Positions 1-6,678 of a stretch of 16,437 bases of DNA are shown here, one piece after another (position 1 is the first letter of the stretch; the number at the start of each line of letters is the position of its first letter). Both the position numbers and the translations under genes were made by a program. Source of the DNA: CAZTPH01 sp031552655 (GTDB lineage Bacteria; Pseudomonadota; Gammaproteobacteria; UBA9339); NCBI GenBank assembly GCA_031552655.1, contig JAVBML010000038.1, forward strand, positions 1 through 16,437. Direction: 5' to 3'. The notes below the pieces were generated by a model, which saw nothing but the letters and a program-made list of their open reading frames with translations, was not told where the DNA came from and did not search any database.

Positions 1-454
1 CAGTAAGATGTTCACGGTGGGCCAGCCATCGGATTCAGCTAAAAAATTAATTAAAATTACTCAGGAATGCCTATTTCTAGGTATCAATGAGGTAAGACCA
101 GGGGTAAGACTTGGAAACATAGGAACCGTTATTCAAAAACATGCCGAAGCAAATAATTTCTCCATCGTTAGAGAATATTGCGGCCATGGCATTGGCAAGG
201 AATTCCATGAACCTCCAGCAATTTTACACTATGGCGAACCTAACGTAGGTCCCATTTTACAGCGGGGGATGATTTTTACCATTGAGCCCATGATTAATGT
301 AGGCACTAGGCATATCCAATTGCTGAAAGATGGTTGGACTGTTATAACTAAAGACCATCAACTATCTGCACAATTTGAACATACCATTTTAGTTACCGAA
401 AATGGCCATGAGATTCTAACCATACGAAATGAAGAAGTGGGTAATTTTCGTTAA
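1..454 (+). CDS. map: Type I methionine aminopeptidase, C-terminal part (5' end outside window)
   Basis: Removes the initiator methionine from nascent cytosolic proteins using a dinuclear metal centre. The reading frame is already open at base 2 (codons Ser-Lys, then the Met at base 8), so the Met at base 8 is internal and the gene continues upstream. About 150 residues are visible against about 264 for the E. coli enzyme. Three of the five metal ligands can be seen: His in GHGIG (residue 60 counted from base 8), Glu in FTIEPM (93) and Glu in FEHT (124). The two Asp ligands lie in the missing part. The C terminus is intact, ending in TAA. The next gene, deoB, converges on it with a 78-bp gap in which I see no convincing terminator. 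The family call is secure from near-colinear similarity to E. coli Map. Confidence 0.96.
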   Translation, partial: SKMFTVGQPSDSAKKLIKITQECLFLGINEVRPGVRLGNIGTVIQKHAEANNFSIVREYCGHGIGKEFHEPPAILHYGEPNVGPILQRGMIFTIEPMINVGTRHIQLLKDGWTVITKDHQLSAQFEHTILVTENGHEILTIRNEEVGNFR

Positions 455-532
455 TGCACTCAAACATTAAAATTAAGCCATGGAAGGAAAAATAGCTGTC
501 ATGTTCTAGGTCAAAAAACTATAAACGATAAG

Positions 533-1732
533 CTAGATGATCTGAAATGCCGTACCGTGATCCAAGGGTTCCATTCCAAAATAGTTAGCTAAGCTCTGGC
601 CAATGTCAGCAAAGGTTTTCCTTATTCCTAGGTATCCACCAGACCTCACTCCAGGACCAAATACTAAAATGGGAATTTGTTCCCGCGTATGATCCGTCCC
701 CTTAAAAGTAGGATCACATCCGTGGTCAGCGGTAATAATTACAATATCCTCCTTGCCAAGTAAACGCTCTAGCTCTGGAATCCACGAATCAAATTCTTCC
801 AATGCCTGTGCATAGCCCACAACATCACGCCGATGACCATATTTCATATCAAAATCTACGAAATTAGCAAAGATTAAAGAATCGCTTGGGGCATTGGGTA
901 GTGTAGATAAAATAGCATCGAATATTTCATGGTTACCATGGGCATTAATGTGCTTACTAATACCACTATTGGCAAAGATATCTGCTATCTTACCAATGGC
1001 AATTACGGATTTATTAGCCGCAACCATCTTATCCAATAAAGTTGGAGCTGGAGGAGGTATGGAGAAATCACGTCGATTGTCAGTGCGCTCATAGTGCCCC
1101 CCTACTCCTAAAAAAGGTCGAGCTATAACCCTACCAATTTTATAGGGTTTAACCAAATTATAGGCAACTTTACAAACACCATAGAGTTTATCTAAACCAA
1201 AACTTTTCTCATGGGCAGCAATCTGAAAAACACTGTCAGCGGAGGTGTAGCAAATGGGTTTTCCTGTTCTAACATGTTCCTCACCATATTTAGCTATGAT
1301 CTCCGTACCCGAAGCATGGCAATTTCCCAGTATCCCGGGAATACCCGTTTCTTTTATAAGAGAATTCAGCAATAAAGCTGGAAAACTTGAGCTAGGAGAG
1401 GAAAAGTATCCCCAATCAAACAAAACCGGTACTCCCATCATCTCCCAGTGTCCACTGGAAGTATCCTTGCCAAAGCTTTTTTCTCGAGCAGAGCCATATA
1501 AGCCAACGCTTTTAAACTTCCTCTGACGCTTAGCTGCCGCAATTAATCCAAGGTTAGTCAAATGAGGAATGACTAGCGCTCCCTGGCGCACACCTAAGCT
1601 ATTAGCTCTTCCTAGGTTACAATACTCAACAATATGTCCTAGAGTGTTGGCACCCTCATCATTAAATTTATTGGCATCCTCGAGAGCACCAATGCCAAAG
1701 GAATCCATAAGAAGAATAAATGCTCTTTTCAT
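533..1732 (-). CDS. deoB: Phosphopentomutase
   Basis: Interconverts (deoxy)ribose 1-phosphate and 5-phosphate, linking nucleoside salvage to the pentose phosphate pathway; cytosolic alkaline-phosphatase superfamily metalloenzyme. The 399 residues match the usual length (about 400). Expected active-site elements are present: Asp10 in the N-terminal LLMDSFGIG, Thr91 in GKDTSSGHWE (the phospho-acceptor position), Asp295 and His300 in VDFDMKYGH, Asp336-His337 in TADHG and His348 in GTDHTRE. Residue equivalence follows the known Bacillus enzyme. It lies only 15 nt behind the 3' end of tRNA-Leu(CAA) on the same strand, so it is probably co-transcribed with that tRNA and perhaps with the lipoprotein gene further upstream. 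No Shine-Dalgarno sequence is visible before the ATG. No other deo or nucleoside-salvage gene is adjacent. Confidence 0.97.
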   Translation of the reverse strand: MKRAFILLMDSFGIGALEDANKFNDEGANTLGHIVEYCNLGRANSLGVRQGALVIPHLTNLGLIAAAKRQRKFKSVGLYGSAREKSFGKDTSSGHWEMMGVPVLFDWGYFSSPSSSFPALLLNSLIKETGIPGILGNCHASGTEIIAKYGEEHVRTGKPICYTSADSVFQIAAHEKSFGLDKLYGVCKVAYNLVKPYKIGRVIARPFLGVGGHYERTDNRRDFSIPPPAPTLLDKMVAANKSVIAIGKIADIFANSGISKHINAHGNHEIFDAILSTLPNAPSDSLIFANFVDFDMKYGHRRDVVGYAQALEEFDSWIPELERLLGKEDIVIITADHGCDPTFKGTDHTREQIPILVFGPGVRSGGYLGIRKTFADIGQSLANYFGMEPLDHGTAFQII

Positions 1733-1747
1733 AGCTATTTAATAAAA

Positions 1748-1831
1748 TACCGAGGGTCGGAATCGAACCGACACGGTGTTACCACCACCAAATTTTGAGT
1801 CTGGCGCGTCTACCAATTCCGCCACCCCGGC
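1748..1831 (-). tRNA. tRNA-Leu (anticodon CAA), CCA not encoded
   Basis: An 84-nt class II tRNA. The acceptor stem GCCGGGG pairs with CCTCGGT (a terminal G-U and one internal G-U), followed by discriminator A73 as expected for Leu. The anticodon stem CCAGA/TTTGG encloses the loop CTCAAAA, giving CAA, which reads UUG. A long variable arm (GGTGGTGGTAACACC region) and a T arm GTCGG-TTCGATT-CCGAC are present. The gene ends at A73 and is followed by TTTTATT, so CCA must be added post-transcriptionally. deoB starts 15 nt downstream on the same strand. A weak promoter-like pair (TTGTAT, 17 nt, TATTTG) lies just upstream in the gap from the lipoprotein gene. Confidence 0.97.
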
Positions 1832-1894
1832 ATAAATAATGTCAAATAAAAGATAACAGAAAATCATACAATAGCAAATCGTCCATGATTTACT

Positions 1895-2551
1895 TTAGGA
1901 TAATTGGTGAATTGTTATCTCGACTCTACGATTACGGGCTTGTCCTTCCACGGTAGCATTTGTTGCCACGGGAAAACGTGCGCCATAGCCTACGCTCATG
2001 GTACGATTACTATGTACACCCTGGGCTACCAAATAGTTAGCAACGGCCTGGGCTCGCCTTTCGGATAGTTCCTGATTGTACATCGCGGATCCTGTATTCG
2101 AAGCATAGCCTGCCACCTTCACGGTGGTTTTATTAAATTTTTTCAACACCAGACCCACTGAATTTAATGTGTCATAAAAATTTGACCTAATGTCCGCTCT
2201 GTCATTTTCAAAGGTTATATCACCGGGCATAATTAATCTAATGTCTTTGCCAACGCGAACGATTTGAACTCCCGTCCCCTGCAATTGATCTCTTAATTCT
2301 GCATCCTGACGATCCATGTAATTTCCCGTTACACCACCAACAGCAGCTCCTAAACCAGCACCAATTAGAGTGCTCTTGGTATCACCGCCAATCAATTGAC
2401 CAGCCAGAGCACCACTTAAGGCTCCCACACCGCTACCAATGGCAGTTTTACTAATCTCCTGCTCCCCCGTATAGGGATTGGTGGTTGTGCAACCGCCCAC
2501 AATAAAAGTACTAGCCAACACAAACGGCAATATAAATCTAAACTTATTCAT
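1895..2551 (-). CDS. OmpA-family outer membrane lipoprotein, YiaD-like
   Basis: Predicted lipid-anchored envelope protein whose C-terminal OmpA-like domain binds peptidoglycan. I prefer the ATG at 2551, giving 218 residues: an AGGTG Shine-Dalgarno lies about 6 nt upstream, whereas two upstream alternatives (ATG at 2554, GTG at 2560) crowd or overlap it. The signal peptide ends in a lipobox-like VGGC with Cys21 as the lipidated residue; Thr at +2 suggests outer-membrane sorting. Next comes TNPYTGE, as in YiaD, then a glycine-zipper stretch (about residues 36-80, GxGxGA-type repeats), then the OmpA domain with ELSERRAQAV and ARNRRVEI near the end. The length is almost the same as E. coli YiaD (219). 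tRNA-Leu(CAA) and deoB follow on the same strand. The precise physiological role is unknown. Confidence 0.92.
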   Translation of the reverse strand: MNKFRFILPFVLASTFIVGGCTTTNPYTGEQEISKTAIGSGVGALSGALAGQLIGGDTKSTLIGAGLGAAVGGVTGNYMDRQDAELRDQLQGTGVQIVRVGKDIRLIMPGDITFENDRADIRSNFYDTLNSVGLVLKKFNKTTVKVAGYASNTGSAMYNQELSERRAQAVANYLVAQGVHSNRTMSVGYGARFPVATNATVEGQARNRRVEITIHQLS

Positions 2552-2753
2552 CATTATCACCTAGCAATATATAATTAAAAATCTTCTTTTCCCGATAGCA
2601 AAAACCAAACTTCGCAGTTGCCATGTAAAAGTTTATTTCATGTTCCATATAAATTTATCAAAATCCCCAATTAATTCACTGAACAATCCATTGAAAATTC
2701 TATCAAAATAATGTGCTTCTTAAAATAGTTTTTTTAAATTTAGTGGTGGCAGC

Positions 2754-2782
2754 TTGAATTTTAGTTCATATTCATTTATTAA
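2754..2782 (+). promoter_or_regulatory. Putative sigma-70 promoter of tRNA-Ser(TGA)
   Basis: TTGAAT at 2754-2759 and TATTAA at 2777-2782 are separated by 17 nt (four of six consensus matches each). Transcription would start a few bases before the tRNA 5' end at 2794, the geometry expected for a tRNA promoter. The rest of the 242-bp gap from 2552 is AT-rich and must also hold the promoter of the lipoprotein gene on the other strand, which I could not place. Confidence 0.4.
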
Positions 2783-2793
2783 TCTACGAACTA

Positions 2794-2883
2794 GGAGAGA
2801 TGGCTGAGTGGTTGAAAGCGGCGGTCTTGAAAACCGTTGAGGACGTAAGTCCTCCGTGAGTTCGAATCTCACTCTCTCCGCCA
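2794..2883 (+). tRNA. tRNA-Ser (anticodon TGA), CCA encoded
   Basis: A 90-nt class II tRNA. The acceptor stem GGAGAGA pairs perfectly with TCTCTCC, followed by discriminator G and an encoded CCA. The anticodon loop CTTGAAA gives TGA, which reads UCA. The long variable arm pairs GAGGAC with GTCCTC around a short loop. The T arm is GTGAG-TTCGAAT-CTCAC. It stands alone on the plus strand; tyrS converges on it from 2923. Confidence 0.98.
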
Positions 2884-2884
2884 C

Positions 2885-2900
2885 TTTAGACCAATCTAAA
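2885..2900 (+). repeat. Small hairpin after tRNA-Ser(TGA)
   Basis: TTTAGA and TCTAAA form a perfect 6-bp stem around the loop CCAA, starting one base after the tRNA CCA and lying between the tRNA and the convergent end of tyrS. It is AT-rich and not directly followed by a T run on the plus strand, so it may be a processing signal or a weak terminator rather than a standard one. Confidence 0.3.
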
Positions 2901-2922
2901 CCTATCTATGATTTTTATAATG

Positions 2923-4155
2923 CTAAGGAGATTTGGGACAGGGTTGCTTCCTAGTAACTTGTAACTTAGCAACCTTACGCTTTCCTACCTGGTATATATT
3001 CTCTGTGTTTTCGCTAATTTGTCTATCATAACTCACAAGCTTCTGCCCATTAACCTTTACTGCTCCCTGTTTAATCAATCTAATGGCTTCGGATGTGCTT
3101 TGTACCATACCAGCCATCCTAAGAAGAGAAGCAATGCCAATGCTACTTTGGTCAATTTCTAAATGGATGATTTCCACATCGGTAAGAATTTTCCGTTGGA
3201 AGCGAGTGATGAAGTCATGATGAGCCTCATTGGCCAATGTCTCCCCATGAAAACGGGCTACAATTTCCAGAGCTAATTTCACCTTGAGATCGCGGGGGTT
3301 AATTCTATTGCTGAGAACCTCCTCTTTCCAATGGTCAATTTCCGCCGTAGATCTAAAACTGAGAAGCTCAAAATAGCGCCACATTAGCGCATCGGAAATA
3401 GACATCAATTTCCCAAAAATCTCCTTCGCTGGCTCATCGATGCCAATGTAATTACCTAAAGACTTTGACATCTTTTGCTTTCCATCCAATCCTTCTAATA
3501 GCGGAGTCATTACCACGGTCTGGGGAAGCTGGCCAAAATGTTTTTGCAATTCCCTTCCCATGAGAAGGTTAAATTTTTGATCAGTACCGCCCCATTCCAT
3601 ATCAGCTTTAACTTCAACGGAATCATACCCTTGGAGCAGGGGATATAAAAATTCATGAATTGCAATGGGTCGGTTTTCACGAAATCTTTTGCTAAAATCT
3701 TCCCTTTCCAACATACGAGCCACGGTATAGGTGGATGCTAATTTAATTAAATCTTCGGGAGCAAGTTGCTGCAACCAAGATGAATTAAAAAGCACCGTGG
3801 TTTTTTGGGGAAGTAATACTTTAAATGCTTGCCGTTTATAGGTCTCGGCATTGGTTAAAATAGTTTCCCTAGCTAGCGGGGGACGAGTAATATTTCTGCC
3901 CGTAGGATCACCGATGGCAGCGGTAAAATCTCCAATAATAAACAGCACTTCATGCCCCAACTCTTGCAATTGCCGTAGCTTATTTAGCAACACCGTATGC
4001 CCAAGATGAATATCGGGAGCCGTGGGATCAAAACCAGCTTTTATTTTTAATTTTACATTACCTCTTAATTTTTCATCAAACTCAGCGGGTAATAAAATTT
4101 CAGCAATGCCACGCTTTACGGCTAAAATTTTTTCCTCTTTTTCTCCTAATTTCAT
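2923..4155 (-). CDS. tyrS: Tyrosyl-tRNA synthetase
   Basis: Class I aminoacyl-tRNA synthetase that charges tRNA-Tyr; cytosolic dimer. At 410 residues it is close to the family norm (about 400-425). The HIGH-type signature is HLGH at residues 50-53, preceded by FDPTAPDI; KMSKS is at 228-232 within GKQKMSKSLGN. QGYDS and EWGGTDQ (about 175-192) line the tyrosine pocket. A C-terminal S4 RNA-binding domain covers about 338-400 (SEAIRLIKQGAVKVNG), followed by a short basic and proline-containing tail. The sequence resembles the TyrZ-like branch found in many beta- and gammaproteobacteria rather than E. coli TyrS; I judge this from the region after HIGH and am less sure of it. The upstream gene on the same strand is an aromatic amino acid permease, 101 nt away with a terminator between them. 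The SD (AAGAGA) is weak and close to the ATG. Confidence 0.98.
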   Translation of the reverse strand: MKLGEKEEKILAVKRGIAEILLPAEFDEKLRGNVKLKIKAGFDPTAPDIHLGHTVLLNKLRQLQELGHEVLFIIGDFTAAIGDPTGRNITRPPLARETILTNAETYKRQAFKVLLPQKTTVLFNSSWLQQLAPEDLIKLASTYTVARMLEREDFSKRFRENRPIAIHEFLYPLLQGYDSVEVKADMEWGGTDQKFNLLMGRELQKHFGQLPQTVVMTPLLEGLDGKQKMSKSLGNYIGIDEPAKEIFGKLMSISDALMWRYFELLSFRSTAEIDHWKEEVLSNRINPRDLKVKLALEIVARFHGETLANEAHHDFITRFQRKILTDVEIIHLEIDQSSIGIASLLRMAGMVQSTSEAIRLIKQGAVKVNGQKLVSYDRQISENTENIYQVGKRKVAKLQVTRKQPCPKSP

Positions 4156-4190
4156 ATCTCTTTACAGCTCTTCTTAATCAATTGTAATTC

Positions 4191-4235
4191 AAAAAATACT
4201 GAGCTAAGCAGGCCAACCTTCACTCAGTATTTTTC
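4191..4235 (-). terminator. Intrinsic terminator-like hairpin between the permease gene and tyrS
   Basis: A perfect 12-bp inverted repeat (4192-4203 AAAAATACTGAG, 4223-4234 CTCAGTATTTTT) encloses a 19-nt loop. Read on the minus strand it ends in six T residues and starts 22 nt after the permease stop codon, so it should terminate permease transcription before tyrS. A T run is present in both directions, so it could be bidirectional. The stem is AT-rich at its base, which may allow read-through into tyrS. Confidence 0.65.
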
Positions 4236-4256
4236 AGTATTAAATAAATATAATCA

Positions 4257-5501
4257 CTACCCTTGGCTAAGTCCTGGCAAAAGATTAAATATGCACATTA
4301 TGGAAAACACCATGGCCATGGCGCCGACAAACATAATTAGCCATAGCAATCCATTGCCTCCCTTCACTCTGTAGGGTGAAGATAGAGCTGTACTTTTACG
4401 GAATTTATATGCCATTAGTGCTGGAAATATCACGCATAGCATAGCCACCGGTATTGCAATGTAGTTAATGGCCTTAATAAACCCATCGGGGAAAAAAATG
4501 GCAAACAATAGAGGTGGAATAAAAGTAACCAAAGCGACCTGAAAGCGTCCAGATCTAGAATTCTGTCGCTTCATTGCATCGGCTAGAAAATCAAATAACC
4601 CTAGAGAAACTCCTATAAAAGAGGTAGTCATGGCAATAATAGTAAACCCATTGATGGCACCGGCAACCCATTTGCTATTAACAATGGCTATTATCAATTG
4701 CACAAACATACCAACGGATGCTCCCTTAGTTTGAGATAGTGCCGTAACACTATTCTCTCCCTGCAGAGGAACCACACCCAAAATTGAAGCTAGCCACCAG
4801 AGATAAATCAACATGGCAATTGTGCTACCAATGATTATAATCAACCTAAGCTGCTTTGGATTATCACCAACATACATTCTCAAACTTGGTATTACAAATT
4901 GATAGCAATAGCAACTTAGAAAAGCGGGTACAGCGATCCATAAATACTTAACCTGAGCTAAACCACCATGGGTAGTCAACTTTGCAAGATCAATATGGGG
5001 AACTAATAATATCAAAGTAACAATTAATAATAACCCCTTAACACTCATTAATCCTCGGTTAACATAATCTGCCGCTGCGGTACTCCAAAAAACGGCAATA
5101 CCCAATATTACAGTAAAAGACGTAGCCACCCAGATATTGGAAATATTAATGTTAAAGGCGGAATTGAAATAATTAACCATAATATCTGATTCCCCTATAA
5201 TATATGCCACTAACATGGAATATAAAAAACAGAGAGTACATATCCAGGTAATTATTTTTCCAATCGTTCCAAAAGTTGCTTCACTCATGGAACTAAACGA
5301 TGAATGCTGGCTGGGTAAAGATAAATTAACTTCGACTATTAATAATCCCGTTACGATGGCTACCAACCACATGGCTATCAATAAAATCGAAGACCAAAAA
5401 AAGCCCGCCGAAGCACTTACCATTGGTAGTGCTAACATACCGGCACCTACCATGGTACCAATGACCAACAACGTACTGCCAATAAATTTACTGGTATTCA
5501 T
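4257..5501 (-). CDS. Aromatic amino acid permease (Mtr/TyrP, HAAAP family)
   Basis: Predicted inner-membrane proton symporter for tyrosine or tryptophan. I chose the ATG at 5501 (414 residues) because a GGGTGA Shine-Dalgarno sits about 5 nt before it; a TTG at 5513 overlaps that SD. The protein begins with the family hallmark GTMVGAGMLALP (residues 15-26) in the first membrane segment, and hydrophobic segments throughout fit the usual 11 transmembrane helices; the length equals that of Mtr (414) and is close to TyrP (403). Substrate cannot be settled from sequence alone: adjacency to tyrS favours tyrosine. It is divergent from the PP-loop gene, with a 163-bp shared upstream region. Legionella and Coxiella relatives often carry several such permeases (general knowledge). 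Confidence 0.9.
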   Translation of the reverse strand: MNTSKFIGSTLLVIGTMVGAGMLALPMVSASAGFFWSSILLIAMWLVAIVTGLLIVEVNLSLPSQHSSFSSMSEATFGTIGKIITWICTLCFLYSMLVAYIIGESDIMVNYFNSAFNINISNIWVATSFTVILGIAVFWSTAAADYVNRGLMSVKGLLLIVTLILLVPHIDLAKLTTHGGLAQVKYLWIAVPAFLSCYCYQFVIPSLRMYVGDNPKQLRLIIIIGSTIAMLIYLWWLASILGVVPLQGENSVTALSQTKGASVGMFVQLIIAIVNSKWVAGAINGFTIIAMTTSFIGVSLGLFDFLADAMKRQNSRSGRFQVALVTFIPPLLFAIFFPDGFIKAINYIAIPVAMLCVIFPALMAYKFRKSTALSSPYRVKGGNGLLWLIMFVGAMAMVFSIMCIFNLLPGLSQG

Positions 5502-5598
5502 TATTTCACCCAATTAATTAAGTGGCTACATTTTAAGTTATTCCCAAACAATTAACAACTACTATTAATATCCGGTAGCCATGAAATAAACAATGCAA

Positions 5599-5608
5599 TA
5601 TAATTATA
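5599..5608. promoter_or_regulatory. Symmetric -10 element in the divergent permease / PP-loop gene region
   Basis: TATAATTATA is a perfect 10-bp palindrome, so it presents a consensus TATAAT on both strands in the middle of the 163-bp divergent spacer. No good -35 box is found at 16-18 nt on either side. A second candidate for the plus strand is TTGAAG (5625-5630), 18 nt, TAGAAA (5649-5654), which would start transcription almost at the ATG at 5665. Confidence 0.3.
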
Positions 5609-5664
5609 GATTATGAATATTAAATTGAAGCAGAAATTTTCCCAAACCTAGAAATAAATTTACC

Positions 5665-6678
5665 ATGGCTAAAGCTCTTGTCCTAATTTCCGGCGGCTTG
5701 GACTCCCTCCTCGCCGCTAAACTAATCATGGAACAAAATGTATCCATCGAAGGAATCAATTTTTTCACTGGTTTCAGCGGAGACCATGACTATCAATTTA
5801 GAGATGCCGATGCAAAAGCAGACAGTGCGAGGTACACCGCTAGCCAATTGGGCATAAAATTACACCTAGTCAATGTAATTGAAGAATTTAAGCCCATTCT
5901 ATTGCATCCTAAATATGGCTACGGAGCCCACCTCAATCCCTGCTTAGACTGTAAATTATTCATGATTCAATGTGCCAAACATTGGCAAGAAAAACATGGT
6001 TTTGACTTCTTGGTAACCGGTGAAGTGCTGGGACAGCGTCCAAAATCGCAGAGACGAGATACCCTTCCCATTGCTACCAAAATGACCAATAATCTCCTAG
6101 TTAGGCCCCTATCGGCAAAATTATTACCGCCCACTCTTCCCGAACAAAATGGCTGGGTAAAGCGAGAATTATTCCATGATATCAGTGGCAGAGGCCGGGG
6201 AAAACAATTAAATCTAGCTAGACAATATGGATTTACAACTTTTTCTCAGCCCAGTGGAGGATGTTGCCTAGCTGACAAAAATTTTTGTAGTCGCCTCAGC
6301 GATCTACTAAAAAATAGACCCCAGGGTAACTACACCGCCAATGATATTCTATTACTTAGAGTCGGAAGACACTGGCGAATTAAAGCTGATTTAAAAGTAA
6401 TAATTGGGCGCGATGCCATGGAAAATCAATTTATTCAATGCCACAGTGCCAACCATCTACTGATGCAAACTCTGGATTACCCCGGTGCCAAAATATTGTT
6501 AGATGGCCCAGAAAATTCGGAAAATATTCAATTAGCTGCAGCCATAGCTGCTTACTTCAGCAAGGGTAAAAATGAAAACATGATTACCGTTTCACTTAAA
6601 AAAACCAACGGTCTAGATGCAACCCTCAACGCCACCCCTTTGAGTGCCAATGAAATATCACCGACTTGGTACCTCTAA
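5665..6678 (+). CDS. PP-loop ATPase, putative tRNA thiouridine-forming enzyme
   Basis: Belongs to the PP-loop N-type ATP pyrophosphatases that adenylate a tRNA base for sulfur insertion (relatives of ThiI, MnmA, TtuA/NcsA). The 337-residue protein starts with the PP-loop SGGLDS (residues 9-14). It has a CxxC (Cys93, Cys96 in NPCLDCK), a TGEVLGQRPKSQ segment (118-129) and a third conserved-looking cysteine in PSGGCC (Cys200/201). Three cysteines in this arrangement recall [4Fe-4S]-dependent thiolases; cluster binding is inference. It lacks the MnmA layout and the THUMP domain of ThiI. The C-terminal part (about 225-335) resembles the extension of the roughly 330-residue proteins usually named tRNA (5-methylaminomethyl-2-thiouridylate)-methyltransferase in deltaproteobacteria and thermophiles. 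The stop codon overlaps the tamB ATG (TAATG). No clear SD precedes the ATG at 5665. The tRNA target is unknown. Confidence 0.82.
   Translation: MAKALVLISGGLDSLLAAKLIMEQNVSIEGINFFTGFSGDHDYQFRDADAKADSARYTASQLGIKLHLVNVIEEFKPILLHPKYGYGAHLNPCLDCKLFMIQCAKHWQEKHGFDFLVTGEVLGQRPKSQRRDTLPIATKMTNNLLVRPLSAKLLPPTLPEQNGWVKRELFHDISGRGRGKQLNLARQYGFTTFSQPSGGCCLADKNFCSRLSDLLKNRPQGNYTANDILLLRVGRHWRIKADLKVIIGRDAMENQFIQCHSANHLLMQTLDYPGAKILLDGPENSENIQLAAAIAAYFSKGKNENMITVSLKKTNGLDATLNATPLSANEISPTWYL

Noticed and set aside
894..1526. Two plus-strand open frames inside deoB (894-1094 and 1254-1526)
   Set aside because: They are antisense to a strongly conserved enzyme, have no SD and look like no known family.
2552..2560. 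GTG or first ATG as start of the YiaD-like lipoprotein
   Set aside because: The GTG is part of the SD sequence itself and the ATG at 2554 is too close to it; 2551 has proper spacing.
6666..6677. TTG start for tamB at 6666
   Set aside because: It would add four residues inside the end of the PP-loop gene; the overlapping ATG at 6678 is the more usual coupled start.
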